A stretch of DNA of 64,000 nt from Henriciella pelagia (GTDB taxonomy: Bacteria; Pseudomonadota; Alphaproteobacteria; Caulobacterales; Hyphomonadaceae), in assembly GCF_002088945.1 (NCBI RefSeq), contig NZ_NCSU01000011.1, forward strand, positions 372,001 through 436,000. Reading direction: 5' to 3'. The position numbers and the translations under genes are program-made. The notes below the pieces were generated by a model. The model did no database searches and was not told where the DNA came from. It saw only the letters and a program-made list of their open reading frames with translations. Below, one piece after another: positions 20,142 through 29,569 of this stretch (positions within the stretch are counted from its first letter, which is position 1; every line of letters starts with the position of its first letter).

Positions 20142-22586
20142 ATGAAGGACCAGCAGCCGCAGGCGGACGCTGAAAATGGCTTGATGGCAAGCCTCATCAA
20201 ATCAGTCGAAATCCCTGAAGATCAGCAACCGGTGATCCGCGCGAAGCAGCTGGAAACCGTTGGCCGCCTTACACCGACAATCGCCCTCGCCAATCTGGTG
20301 AACGCGTCAGTCGTGGTCATGTCTTTCTGGAACACTCCGGGCAACCGGCTGATCGGCATTTGGTGCTCTACATTCGTCATTGCGACCGCAATCATGGTCA
20401 TTGGCCATCTTCGGTCAAAGGCCCGGAAAGGCCAAGAAGACACCGACCGCTATTCTGTGGAGGGTACACAGGCTGGCATTGAACGATATGCGCGATTCGC
20501 GTCTTTTCTTGGTCTGCTGTGGGGCATTCTCCCGCTGCTTATCATGCCATTTACGGACCCGACCAGCCAGCTGGCCGTCAGTGTGATTATTGCCGGGATC
20601 ATGTTCGGCGGTGTGCTCCTGGTAGGCCGAATTCCGGAAGCGGCCGTATCATTCCTGCTTCCGACAACGATCGGCTATATTGTCGGGCTTCAGCTGGGGC
20701 AGGATCCGCGCAACGGCTTTCTATCCGTTCTTGCCGTGTTTTATGCCGCCGTGCTGTGGACTTCGACCCGCTGGTCTTATCGTCAGTTCGTTGAACAGCA
20801 TCTCAGTGCTCTTGCAGTGCAACAACAGGCGCAGCTGATTGGATTGCTGTTGCGTGACTTCGAAGAGAGCACGTCCGATTGGCTCTGGCAAACAAACGAA
20901 TTCGCTGAGATCATCGAAATTCCGATGCCGACTCTCGGTGATACAACAAAATTCGACGCGATGGCGCCCGGTCAGGACCTCCACGCCCTCTTCAAGAAAT
21001 CGGACGCTCAACGCGTGCTCCAGAAATCGCTGGAACGTCGGCAAGGTTTCCGCGACCTCATGCTTGAGGTCGAGGGTGAAGAGGGGGGCTGGTGGTCGCT
21101 GACCGGCAAGCCGATATTTGACAGCAACAACAAGTTTATCGGCTTTCGGGGCGTCGCGAGTGATATCACCCAGTCTAAAGCCATCGAGGATCGCATCGCT
21201 TACATGGCTCATTATGATCCGCTGACGGGTCTGCCTAACCGGGCCTGCCTTCATGAACGTCTCGAAAAGGCTGCGTTGCGGCCAATCGAAAACGGTCGCA
21301 TGCGGGCACTTCTGTGGCTCGACCTCGATAACTTCAAATGGGTCAACGATACGATGGGGCACCCGGCCGGCGACGAACTGCTGTGTCAGGTCGCCAAACG
21401 GTTGAATAGCGCTGCTCAGGATGCGGATGTTGTCGCGCGACTCGGTGGTGATGAGTTTGCAGTGTTACTGGAAGTGGAAGACCAGGATGCACTTGAAGAT
21501 CTAGTGCGATCAATGAGTGAATCGCTCAATGCACCCTATGAAATTTGGGGTTCGATCGTGCATTGCGGCGCCAGTATCGGCGTGCGTCCGGTCGAGCAGC
21601 ACAATATGGATATCCAGACGCTGCTCAAGCATGCAGACCTGGCACTATATCAGGCGAAAGAATCGGGCAAACGGACCTGGTGTGTCTTCTCGTCAGAACT
21701 TGCAGATCGCGCTGAAGCACGTCGTTCAGTCGAGATGGACTTGCACCGTGCGGTCGAGAATTCCGAGCTTCAGCTCTATTTCCAGCCGCAGGTCTCTACA
21801 AAGACGGGTGAAATAGTAGGCTGCGAAACGCTGATCCGCTGGAATCACCCAACACGCGGTCTCATCGGGCCGGGAAGCTTCATTCAGCATGCTGAGGATA
21901 GTGGAATTATTACGCGGCTCGGCAATTGGGCACTTCGTGAAGCCTTGTCACAAGCGCGACGTCTGCCAAAGCATATGCACATTGCCGTGAACATTTCGCC
22001 GCTTCAGATCCACAGCGCGAGCCTGGTTTCGACGATTATAAATGCTCTGGCCACAAATGGTATTGATCCGGGTCGCCTTGAGCTGGAGATAACAGAATCA
22101 GTCCTTATGACGGATACTGAGTTTACGCTCGACAGGCTGAATCAGCTCAAGCAGATCGGCCTGAAAATATCCCTGGATGACTTTGGTACCGGCTTTTCGT
22201 CACTCAGCTATCTGCGTCGCTTCCCGTTCGACCGGCTGAAGATCGACAAGAGCTTTGTGGAAGATATTGATCATGATGAAGACAGCCGTGCGATTACGAA
22301 GGCGACGCTGACCCTCGCCAAGGCGCTTAACATGAAGTGTACGGCCGAGGGTGTGGAAACGGAGTGCCAGAAGCAGTTTCTCACCGATATTGGTTGTGAT
22401 GAACTGCAGGGCTATCTGATCAGCCGTCCGCAGCCCCTCGAAAAGCTGAAACACCTGATCAATCTTGCGCCTGAGCCAGAGAGTATGCCTCAAAACGAGG
22501 CCACGATTGTTGGCGAAGATTATTTCACCGCGTCCAAAGAAGGCTCCGACAACCCCGTTCGGCTTGAAAAGAAGGCAGCAGTGTAG
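20142..22586 (+). CDS. Membrane GGDEF/EAL (c-di-GMP turnover) protein
   Basis: 814 aa. About six predicted membrane helices (residues ~45-215) are followed by a PAS-like region (~230-345, ending GVASDITQSKAIEDRI), then a GGDEF domain (~350-510) and an EAL domain (~535-785). The cyclase signature GGDEF is intact at residue 435, so diguanylate cyclase activity is possible; the RxxD inhibitory site reads QDAD and is lost. In the EAL domain the signature is ETLIRW rather than EALLRW, but ELEITESVLM, LDDFGTGFSSLSYL, KIDKSFV and EGVET are kept, so phosphodiesterase activity remains plausible. Likely a membrane sensor; no partner gene is adjacent. Confidence 0.93.
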   Translation: MKDQQPQADAENGLMASLIKSVEIPEDQQPVIRAKQLETVGRLTPTIALANLVNASVVVMSFWNTPGNRLIGIWCSTFVIATAIMVIGHLRSKARKGQEDTDRYSVEGTQAGIERYARFASFLGLLWGILPLLIMPFTDPTSQLAVSVIIAGIMFGGVLLVGRIPEAAVSFLLPTTIGYIVGLQLGQDPRNGFLSVLAVFYAAVLWTSTRWSYRQFVEQHLSALAVQQQAQLIGLLLRDFEESTSDWLWQTNEFAEIIEIPMPTLGDTTKFDAMAPGQDLHALFKKSDAQRVLQKSLERRQGFRDLMLEVEGEEGGWWSLTGKPIFDSNNKFIGFRGVASDITQSKAIEDRIAYMAHYDPLTGLPNRACLHERLEKAALRPIENGRMRALLWLDLDNFKWVNDTMGHPAGDELLCQVAKRLNSAAQDADVVARLGGDEFAVLLEVEDQDALEDLVRSMSESLNAPYEIWGSIVHCGASIGVRPVEQHNMDIQTLLKHADLALYQAKESGKRTWCVFSSELADRAEARRSVEMDLHRAVENSELQLYFQPQVSTKTGEIVGCETLIRWNHPTRGLIGPGSFIQHAEDSGIITRLGNWALREALSQARRLPKHMHIAVNISPLQIHSASLVSTIINALATNGIDPGRLELEITESVLMTDTEFTLDRLNQLKQIGLKISLDDFGTGFSSLSYLRRFPFDRLKIDKSFVEDIDHDEDSRAITKATLTLAKALNMKCTAEGVETECQKQFLTDIGCDELQGYLISRPQPLEKLKHLINLAPEPESMPQNEATIVGEDYFTASKEGSDNPVRLEKKAAV

Positions 22587-22589
22587 GGC

Positions 22590-25133
22590 TCAGTTCGGTC
22601 CGAAGATGCTGCCCAGAGCGTTCTGGATGATCCGTTCGCGGGGGTCTTCGTTTGCAGGTACTTTTTCTTCGCCTTCATCTTCTTCGTCCGGAATGGTTTC
22701 ATCTGGTGCACCACCGGCATCCACGGGGCTTGATTGGGCCGTAGGCGGCTCTCCGAGTGCTCCAGCGATGATGTTTCCCAACTCGCCATTCAACTGGCCG
22801 GCTATGGCGCCCGCTGCGCGGTCTCGAACGGTTTGCTGCAAGGCCGTCTGAACACCCGAAAAGTCTGGTGAAAACTTTGGCGCAACCCAGCTTCCAGATA
22901 CGCGAATGGGAATCGGTATGCCGTTCAGTTGTACAGCGGATGCGTTTCCGCGGCCCGTCCGGTCGACGGCCGGGGTCAGCTTCACATCCATGGACCGACC
23001 GCCGAGATTGATCTGGCCAGTGCCCGACACATTCAGCACATTGTTCGTGAGCTGCAGGGAGCGAATGTCCGCTACCCCTTCAGAGATCGTCAGCTGCGTT
23101 GTGAAGTTGGTGAAATCTGTCTCTGCTTTCGGAGACACGACCTGACCAAGGCTAGCAAGGGTGAGATTCCCGCTGGTCAACTGCTCCTGCAGCGACCCGG
23201 CACTACGTACAAGCTGGCCAAGATTGATCCCTTTCAGCGCTCCATCGGCAATATTGAGCGAGGCCGTACCGTTCATCTTGCTGACGACCTGATCGAGGGT
23301 CGATCCGCTGGTCGTGACATTGATCGCAAAACCGCCATCACCGCTGAGGCGGTCAAATCCGGTGAGTGTGCCTAGCAGGCTTTGAGCCGAAACGCTATTT
23401 GCATCCAGATCAAAACCAAACTGGGGAACCGAAGGCGAAGCATCAACTCGCACAAGCCCAGTCCAAGCGCCCCCGAAAACAGAAAATTGCTCAAACCTTG
23501 TTGAAAGGGCACCATTGGTCAGCGTCGATTTCAAGACATTGTCGGTCAGGCTGATTGGGCCAATCCTGATCGTTTCGGCTTGCAGGTTGATGTCCGCATT
23601 GAGCAGTTTGAGAGCCTGAAGGTCCAGAGGTGCGTCGCTCCAGCCAGAGTTTTGTTGTGTCGAGCTCGTCTTTGAGTCGCCCAGAAATGGGTCAAGAGAT
23701 AGATCATTGGTCTTCAGGTTTGCCCGAATTACGGGAATAGCGCCGCCCAGATCAGCGCCGAGCGAGCCGGTGGTTCGGATGTCGTCCAGCTGGTAAACAC
23801 CCTTGTCTAAGTTCAGGTTCTGGAAAGTACCCTCGGCGCGGCTATTCACCTTCAACACTTTCATCGTCCGGCCTTCGGGCACTGCGACGCCAAATTGCGC
23901 CAACACTGTCCGGAGCTGAGACGTCTCGATCTTCAGGTCTCCATCGATCCGACCTGCACCTGCAAATGCGAGATCACCTGAAAAGGACGACTGAAGATTG
24001 GGACTGGTCGTGCGAATGTCTGCGCCGGTCAGGGAGGGGGTCAAAGCGCGACCGCTTAGATTAGACGAGAACGTAACCTGTTGGATCGAGGCCATTTGCG
24101 GAAGGTCGAACCCCAGCCTTGCGGCCAGATTGGCCGCATCTCGGATCGTTATGGAAGATTTTCCGTCCAGGAGGATGTCGTCGTCGAGATTGATCAAGCC
24201 GCTATAGTCTGCATTGAATCCGTCTCCGGCCAATGAAAGCTTGCTGAAATTGAATTGCAGGCCACTTACTGGTCCGGTGACGCGACCGTCTACTTTCAGC
24301 GTCCCCAACGGAGCAGGGTTTATGGGAAGGTCTAAGTCCAGAAACCCAGCCACGTCGTTCAATCGGGGCAGGGAGGCAGAAAAGGTTCCATCCAGCGCCA
24401 TATCATCGCCCGCCTGCACGTTGCCGACATAGCTTACGAAACCAAGGTCAGAACTGAACTCGAAGGCCACGCTCGCCTGTGATGTTTCCTGAAACGTTTG
24501 CGGAGTGGACAGTGTGAGATCGGTCGTGAATACCTGGGACTGAAACTTTCCTTTGGCCTTCAGCACGAGAGGATCGGACGGAGAGGTGAAGGCAGTGCCG
24601 GCGTCGAGTTCTGTGAGCTCATAACGCGTGCCCGCCGACAAGTCTTCATAGAGAAGCGATGCATTCTGCAAGCTGATCCTGTCGATTCGCGCCGACACAT
24701 CAGTCCCCTCATCGGGCGCGGAGTTGGCCTCTTTGTCAGTATTGCCAGCACCCAACACCCAGTTAACGCGGCCATCTTCGAGCCGGGTCAGCTGCACAGC
24801 CGCATCGACGAATTCAATCTTGCGAATTTCCACGCGTTTTGAGAATAGCGGCATCAGGCGGACAGAGCCACGCAGGGCGCCAGCGGTGACCATGTTGCGC
24901 TGAGGGAAGCCCTCTGGGTTGGCGACAGAGACGTCCTCAACAGAAGCAGTAATCCCCGGAAAAACGGAAATCGAAACGTCGCCTGCGACAGTCACATCCC
25001 GCCCGAATGCCGACGACGCCGCCTTTTCGATTTGCGACTTGTACACGGAGCTTGGGATCAGGAAGGGCAAGATCAGCAGAGCGACAATGAGGGCACCAAT
25101 CACTCCACCGCCGATGATGAGAATTCGCTTCAT
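22590..25133 (-). CDS. AsmA family protein
   Basis: 847 aa. A single N-terminal membrane anchor (IIGGGVIGALIVALLILPFLIP) is followed by the AsmA domain (ASSAFGRDVTVAGDVSISVFPG, ASVEDVSVANPEGF) and a long beta-rich periplasmic region that ends in the AsmA C-terminal repeat (GTASLNIADGALKGINLGQLVRS, SGTGQINLGGRSMDVKLTP). The tail (~800-847) is acidic and low-complexity. AsmA proteins are bridge-like lipid carriers or envelope biogenesis factors between the two membranes. It converges on the GGDEF/EAL gene with a 3-bp gap. Confidence 0.9.
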   Translation of the reverse strand: MKRILIIGGGVIGALIVALLILPFLIPSSVYKSQIEKAASSAFGRDVTVAGDVSISVFPGITASVEDVSVANPEGFPQRNMVTAGALRGSVRLMPLFSKRVEIRKIEFVDAAVQLTRLEDGRVNWVLGAGNTDKEANSAPDEGTDVSARIDRISLQNASLLYEDLSAGTRYELTELDAGTAFTSPSDPLVLKAKGKFQSQVFTTDLTLSTPQTFQETSQASVAFEFSSDLGFVSYVGNVQAGDDMALDGTFSASLPRLNDVAGFLDLDLPINPAPLGTLKVDGRVTGPVSGLQFNFSKLSLAGDGFNADYSGLINLDDDILLDGKSSITIRDAANLAARLGFDLPQMASIQQVTFSSNLSGRALTPSLTGADIRTTSPNLQSSFSGDLAFAGAGRIDGDLKIETSQLRTVLAQFGVAVPEGRTMKVLKVNSRAEGTFQNLNLDKGVYQLDDIRTTGSLGADLGGAIPVIRANLKTNDLSLDPFLGDSKTSSTQQNSGWSDAPLDLQALKLLNADINLQAETIRIGPISLTDNVLKSTLTNGALSTRFEQFSVFGGAWTGLVRVDASPSVPQFGFDLDANSVSAQSLLGTLTGFDRLSGDGGFAINVTTSGSTLDQVVSKMNGTASLNIADGALKGINLGQLVRSAGSLQEQLTSGNLTLASLGQVVSPKAETDFTNFTTQLTISEGVADIRSLQLTNNVLNVSGTGQINLGGRSMDVKLTPAVDRTGRGNASAVQLNGIPIPIRVSGSWVAPKFSPDFSGVQTALQQTVRDRAAGAIAGQLNGELGNIIAGALGEPPTAQSSPVDAGGAPDETIPDEEDEGEEKVPANEDPRERIIQNALGSIFGPN

Positions 25134-25209
25134 GAGATCTGACCATTACTGTTCGTGCCAATTTGGGGACGCTAGCTGCAAGTCATGGCAAACTGATGGC
25201 AGTTGGTGC

Positions 25210-25238
25210 TTGACCAGTGCAACGCGCTTGTCTAATCA
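25210..25238 (+). promoter_or_regulatory. Likely promoter of tRNA-Asp
   Basis: TTGACC at 25210-25215 and TAATCA at 25233-25238 with a 17-bp spacer, 34 bp before the tRNA. Good -35, moderate -10. Nothing else coding is seen between the asmA start (25133) and the tRNA. Confidence 0.5.
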
Positions 25239-25272
25239 GGCGCCTCACCGCCAAGTGTGGTGTCCGATCTGG

Positions 25273-25349
25273 GCGGGTGTAGCTCAGTTGGTTAGAGTGC
25301 CGGCCTGTCACGCCGGAGGTCGCGGGTTCGAGCCCCGTCACTCGCGCCA
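25273..25349 (+). tRNA. tRNA-Asp (GTC)
   Basis: 77-nt cloverleaf. GCGGGTG pairs with CACTCGC (one G-U), then discriminator G and encoded CCA. The D arm is GCTCAGTTGGTTAGAGT; the anticodon stem-loop GGCCTGTCACGCC gives GTC. A short inverted repeat made of the CCA end and the following GGAAATGG lies just downstream. Confidence 0.98.
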
Positions 25350-25459
25350 TTTCTCCGGAAATGGCACCGCCAGATCGCTAACAATCGCAATACAACTCCA
25401 ATGGATCTTAGCAGGTGCCCTCTCGAGGCAGCTGGAGGGTTCCTGCAAACGACCTTTTC

Positions 25460-25479
25460 GGGAGTTTAGCTCAGTTGGT
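25460..25479 (+). pseudogene. 5' tRNA remnant joined to the end of bioA
   Basis: Twenty bases look like the 5' end of a tRNA: seven acceptor bases GGGAGTT, then T8, A9, D-stem GCTC and D-loop AGTTGGT. Thirteen of them (TAGCTCAGTTGGT) repeat exactly the D arm of the tRNA-Asp gene 180 bp to the left, in the same orientation. The rest of the tRNA is missing; from 25480 on the sequence is bioA. The bioA stop codon and last residues (ADQLS) are read from this fragment on the other strand. Between the tRNA-Asp end and this point I see no gene. Confidence 0.6.
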
Positions 25480-26740
25480 CTGCATGCTGTGCAAAATCAG
25501 CGATAACAGAGGTCAGTGCACGGAGTTGGTCTGGTTTGATCACAAAGGCTGGCGTCAGGTAAACAACGCGGCCAAGCGGGCGAATGAATGCGCCGCGGTC
25601 GATAAACCAGCGGCGAGCTTTCTCGACATTAAAATCTGTTGAGAGTTCAACCGCGGCAACAGCACCACAGACCTGCACGCGGTTGACGAGAGGCAGCTCC
25701 TTTACTGGCATCAGCTCCTTACTCAGTTGTTGCTCGATTGACCGGACCTGCGACAGGCGAGGTTCCCTCTCAAAAAGGTCAAGGCCGGCGTTGGCGACCG
25801 CGCAGCCAACTGCATGCCCAGTAAATGTTGGGCCGTGCATGAGCGCATTTTCGGAGGAGTCGGTATGAAATGCCTCATATACCTTCCTGCTGGCGATAGT
25901 CGCTGCGAGCGGCGTTATGCCGCCCGTTAAAGCCTTGCCAACGCACATGATGTCGGGCGGAACCGTTGCCCTTGTTGCGGCGAACATTTCACCGGTTCGG
26001 CCGAATCCTGTGAAGATCTCGTCGAATATCAGGAGAACGCCATGGCGGTCGCACGCCGCGCGCATGAACCGTAATGTATCCTCCGAATGCATTCGCATCC
26101 CGCCGGCGCCTTGAATGAGCGGCTCAACAAGCACAGCCGCAATATCCTTCTGCTGGGATAAGAGGCGATCAAAAGCTTCCTGCTGCTCGGGATTGATTGG
26201 GAGGTCAGTGACATATTGTTCCGGAACGACTCCTGCGAAGAGGCTATGCATGCCTTCGTCAGGATCGCAGACGGACATGGTTGCGAACGTGTCTCCGTGG
26301 TAGCCGCCCTTGAAGCTGAGGAACCGTGTGCGTCGCTCACCGGTCAGGTTCATGTAATACTGGACGGCGATTTTCATGGCGACTTCCACGGCGACTGAGC
26401 CAGATTCCGTGAAGAACGTCTTGTCAAGGTCGCCCGGCGTGATGTCGGATAAGCGCGTCGCAAGTTTGTAGGCCTGTTCGTGCGCGAGTCCGCCCAGCAT
26501 AACATGCGGCATGGTCTCCAATTGTGCGCGTGCTGCATCCAGAAGAGTCGGGTGATTGTAACCATGCACACTTGTCCACCAGCTCCCGACGCCGTCTATC
26601 AGCTGACGTCCGTCAGCCAATTCGAGAAGGGCACCCTGCGTCCGACTGACCGGAGCGGGATCGGGAATTGTCTTCATCTGCGCATAGGGCAGCCAGATGT
26701 GGTGAAGCCCGCTCCTGAACCAGTTATTCGGATTTGCCAT
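25466..26740 (-). CDS. bioA: Adenosylmethionine-8-amino-7-oxononanoate aminotransferase
   Basis: 424 aa. PLP aminotransferase that makes 7,8-diaminopelargonate in biotin synthesis, with S-adenosylmethionine as amino donor. Signatures: HIWLPYAQMKTIPDP, DGVGSWWTSVHGYNHP, GGYHGDTFATMSVCD, LIFDEIFTGFGRTGEMFA, and the Schiff-base lysine in VGKALTGGITPLAA. The ribosome site AGAAGGA precedes the ATG. The last residues overlap a tRNA fragment, so the C-terminus may have been rewritten by recombination. Divergent from bioF-bioD over a short gap; no clear BioR or BirA operator was recognised there. Confidence 0.95.
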   Translation of the reverse strand: MANPNNWFRSGLHHIWLPYAQMKTIPDPAPVSRTQGALLELADGRQLIDGVGSWWTSVHGYNHPTLLDAARAQLETMPHVMLGGLAHEQAYKLATRLSDITPGDLDKTFFTESGSVAVEVAMKIAVQYYMNLTGERRTRFLSFKGGYHGDTFATMSVCDPDEGMHSLFAGVVPEQYVTDLPINPEQQEAFDRLLSQQKDIAAVLVEPLIQGAGGMRMHSEDTLRFMRAACDRHGVLLIFDEIFTGFGRTGEMFAATRATVPPDIMCVGKALTGGITPLAATIASRKVYEAFHTDSSENALMHGPTFTGHAVGCAVANAGLDLFEREPRLSQVRSIEQQLSKELMPVKELPLVNRVQVCGAVAAVELSTDFNVEKARRWFIDRGAFIRPLGRVVYLTPAFVIKPDQLRALTSVIADFAQHADQLS

Positions 26741-26829
26741 GTTTAGTCCTTCTGATCAGATGGGTCAGTTGCGGGTCAATTTGAGCTCAGTAGGACATGG
26801 CCTCGACGAGTTCGAGAAAGCCTGACTGC

Positions 26830-27951
26830 ATGAGTTCATTAGAGCGACTGAAACGACACGCAGATGCCCGTCTGCAACGTATACACGCCGCTGGGCAACA
26901 CCGCGTGGTGAAGCCCACTCATCGCAAATCGGATGCGCAAGCCGAGAGAGATGGGCAGCAACTCATTTCGTTTTGCGACAATGACTATCTTTCGCTTGCA
27001 TGTGAACCACGAGTGATCCGTGCTGCGTGTGACGCCGCAGAGCAGTATGGCGTTGGTGCGGGTGCGTCACGGCTCATTACCGGTGATTGCCCATTGAATT
27101 CCGTTCTTGAGCGCCGCCTGGCCGCCATGAAGGGGACTGAAGCGTGCCTCGTCTTCGGGTCTGGTTACCTCGCAAATGTCGGAACGATCCCGGCGCTTGT
27201 TGGACAGGCTGACACTATTCTGCTGGACGAACTTTCTCATGCGTGCATGTATGCAGGTGCGCGTTTGTCCGGTGCAGAAATTCATATCTTCCGTCACAAT
27301 GACGTGGAGCATGCCAGAGAACTGATCGAGCGCGCTCAGGGACAAGTGCTTGTGCTGACCGAAACGGTCTTTTCAATGGATGGTGACCGGGCGCCGCTTT
27401 TGGAACTCAATGCACTTTGCGAACACTCCGGTGCATGGCTGATGACCGATGACGCGCACGGTCTTGGTATTCTGGATGCACCGAACCCGGCCCCTATTCA
27501 GATGGGGACTCTGTCCAAGGCTGCGGGCGCTTATGGCGGTTATGTTTGTGGTCCCGCTGAAGTCATCGACATGTTGGTCAGTCGGGCAAGAAGTTTCGTC
27601 TACACGACAGGATTACCCGCTCCTGTTCTGGCAGCTGCAATTCGGGCCCTCGACATTATGTGCGAAGAACCATATCGGGCGGATCGGGCGAAAGACCACG
27701 CAGCATTGTTTTGCGACCTGATGAGGCTGCCGGCACCAGAAAGCGTCATCGTGCCGGTCATTGTCGGGGAAGAAGCACGCACGATGAATATATCGGCAGC
27801 GCTGGAGCGAGATGGCTATCTCGTAACAGCCATCCGCCCACCTACGGTGCCCAAAGGCACATCCCGGCTTCGTATCACCTTTGCGACGGGCCATACGGAA
27901 GCGGATGTAAGGCGTCTCAGCGAAACCCTGAACAGGCTTCTTCAATCATGA
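26830..27951 (+). CDS. bioF: 8-amino-7-oxononanoate synthase
   Basis: 373 aa from ATG 26830 (MSSLERLKRHAD); an in-frame ATG at 26797 would give 384 aa and cannot be excluded. An alpha-oxoamine synthase making the KAPA intermediate of biotin from pimeloyl thioester and alanine. Motifs: SFCDNDYLSLACEP, YGVGAGASRLITGDCPLN, DELSHACMYAGARLSGA, TDDAHGLGIL, and the PLP lysine in MGTLSKAAGAYGGYV. Context with bioA and bioD sets it apart from the longer HemA at 4556. It overlaps bioD by the ATGA junction. Confidence 0.94.
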   Translation: MSSLERLKRHADARLQRIHAAGQHRVVKPTHRKSDAQAERDGQQLISFCDNDYLSLACEPRVIRAACDAAEQYGVGAGASRLITGDCPLNSVLERRLAAMKGTEACLVFGSGYLANVGTIPALVGQADTILLDELSHACMYAGARLSGAEIHIFRHNDVEHARELIERAQGQVLVLTETVFSMDGDRAPLLELNALCEHSGAWLMTDDAHGLGILDAPNPAPIQMGTLSKAAGAYGGYVCGPAEVIDMLVSRARSFVYTTGLPAPVLAAAIRALDIMCEEPYRADRAKDHAALFCDLMRLPAPESVIVPVIVGEEARTMNISAALERDGYLVTAIRPPTVPKGTSRLRITFATGHTEADVRRLSETLNRLLQS

Positions 27952-28601
27952 GAAGTTTCTACGTCACAGCCATTGGTACAGAAATCGGCAAGACCTATGT
28001 CAGCTCGTTGCTTTTGAAGAGATGGCGCGCGGCCGGAAAGTCTGTGCATGCACTGAAGCCGGTTATGAGTGGCTTCGGAGAGGTCGATCTTGCAGAGTCA
28101 GATGCCGGACAATTGCTTGCGGCATCTGGCTGTCAGGTAACACCACAAGCAGTCTCCGAGATTTGCTTTCAGCGGTTCGAAGCACCGTTGGCTCCGAACG
28201 TCGCGATGCGCCAGACCGGCGTTTCCCAGGACTATGACGCGATCCTGGAGTTTACCCGACAGAGGCTTTGCGCGTCGACCGCAGATGTCGCGTTGGTTGA
28301 AGGGGCAGGCGGGGTGATGTCGCCGCTAACGGACGAAAAACTGCAGATCGATTTTATGGTTGACCTGGCTCTCCCCGTTATTCTGGTCGCTGCGCCCTAT
28401 CTTGGCGCCGTGTCGCACAGCTTAACCGCAATCGATATGCTGGCGAAATATGGCCTGGAGCTTCACAGCTTGATCATTAGCCAGCCGAACGCTGAGGATG
28501 GCACGCCGGAGTCATTGGGTTCAGAAATCGCTCTATTTCGAAAGGTAAACTGGAGTTCGGTGCCTTACGGATCGAATGAAATACTGGTTTACCAAATCTA
28601 A
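27948..28601 (+). CDS. bioD: Dethiobiotin synthetase
   Basis: 217 aa from ATG 27948, which overlaps the bioF stop. It closes the ureido ring using CO2 and ATP. The P-loop reads GTEIGKTYVSSLLL, where most BioD have GTDTGKT; LKPVMSGF, LVEGAGGVMSPLTDE and ILVAAPYLGAVSHSLTAIDML are standard. bioB is not in this cluster and must lie elsewhere. Convergent with the crotonase gene, 54 bp away. Confidence 0.93.
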   Translation: MRSFYVTAIGTEIGKTYVSSLLLKRWRAAGKSVHALKPVMSGFGEVDLAESDAGQLLAASGCQVTPQAVSEICFQRFEAPLAPNVAMRQTGVSQDYDAILEFTRQRLCASTADVALVEGAGGVMSPLTDEKLQIDFMVDLALPVILVAAPYLGAVSHSLTAIDMLAKYGLELHSLIISQPNAEDGTPESLGSEIALFRKVNWSSVPYGSNEILVYQI

Positions 28602-28655
28602 TCGCAAAGCGTGTCCGCGCGGTGCGACGTGTTGCTGCTGCGCACGCTCAAACGT

Positions 28656-29474
28656 TCACCGACCATCCGTAAACACAGGTGTGCGTTTCCCTAGCTCCGA
28701 TTTGACTGCTTCGATCTGGTTCGGCGAACCGATAATCTCGTCCTGCAGCACCGACTCCAGCAGAAGGGCTTCCGCATCCGTCATATCCTGAAGCTGGTTG
28801 AAGATCTTCTTGTCAGCCCGAATTGCATCCGGATTCTTTCCAGCTATCGTCTCTGCAAGGGCGAGCGCATCAGCGTGCGGGTTGTCCGACAGTTCTGTCA
28901 CAAACCCATAATCGACGGCCTGGGCGCCGGAAAAAATGCGCCCGGTGTAAGTTAGCTCCCGCAGCCTGTCGTCCCGGCAGAGAGCCTTCATGATGGGTGT
29001 GCCCGCCATATCTGGCACCAGACCCCATTTAATCTCCATGATCGACATCTTCGTATCAGGGTGTGCAATCCGGATATCGGACCCCAGTAGAAGCTGGAAG
29101 CCTCCGCCGAGCGCAACACCGTGCGCCGCTGCAATCACCGGTACCGGCAGGGTACGCCAGCCCCACACAGCCTGCTGTGCGCGATTTGCGATACCATGAG
29201 TGCGTTCAGCGAGCGGTTGACGTCCGCTGGGGGTTCCACCGCTGCCACCACCATCTGCCATTTTGCCAAAGTTACCCATGTCCAGGCCTGCGCAAAAGGC
29301 GCGGCCTTCACCAGACAGTATAACGCAGCGCACTTCAGGGTCCTTTGCCAGGGCCTCACTGGTCTCGATGAGCGCCGAGAACATAGTATCGTCGAGCGCA
29401 TTCATCTTGTCCGACCGGACGAGCTTTACGTCTGCGACACCGTTGGCTTTTGTCACGCTAATGCGTTCTGACAT
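28656..29474 (-). CDS. Enoyl-CoA hydratase/isomerase (crotonase) family protein
   Basis: 272 aa. Crotonase fold acting on acyl-CoA thioesters. Oxyanion-hole regions are GRAFCAGLDMG and AAHGVALGGGFQLLLGSDIRIA, followed by MSIMEIKWGLVPDMAG. The insert after GLDMG (Gly/Ser-rich, MADGGGSGGTPSG) is longer than in short-chain hydratases. This crotonase/enoyl-CoA hydratase subgroup is often annotated without a specific substrate, and no beta-oxidation partner lies next to it. Confidence 0.88.
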   Translation of the reverse strand: MSERISVTKANGVADVKLVRSDKMNALDDTMFSALIETSEALAKDPEVRCVILSGEGRAFCAGLDMGNFGKMADGGGSGGTPSGRQPLAERTHGIANRAQQAVWGWRTLPVPVIAAAHGVALGGGFQLLLGSDIRIAHPDTKMSIMEIKWGLVPDMAGTPIMKALCRDDRLRELTYTGRIFSGAQAVDYGFVTELSDNPHADALALAETIAGKNPDAIRADKKIFNQLQDMTDAEALLLESVLQDEIIGSPNQIEAVKSELGKRTPVFTDGR

Positions 29475-29515
29475 TGATTATCCTCCCAATCTGGATCTTC
29501 GCCAAATCTGTTCAA

Positions 29516-29547
29516 ACAAAAACGCCGGGACAATCCCTGTCCCGGCG
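29516..29547 (-). terminator. Rho-independent terminator of the polyamine genes
   Basis: Perfect 10-bp stem (CGCCGGGACA / TGTCCCGGCG, loop ATCCC) followed on the minus strand by a run of five T. It lies 22 bp beyond the stop of the deoxyhypusine-synthase-like gene and 42 bp before the crotonase start. Confidence 0.88.
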
Positions 29548-29569
29548 TCACGCTCAATTGCTGTCTTTT

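Noticed and set aside
25347-25364. Terminator after tRNA-Asp
   Set aside because: The inverted repeat is 7 bp, AT-rich, uses the CCA end and has no T run.
26741-26829. BioR or BirA operator between bioA and bioF
   Set aside because: Neither the BioR TTATxxATAA-type palindrome nor a BirA-type repeat is present in the short gap.
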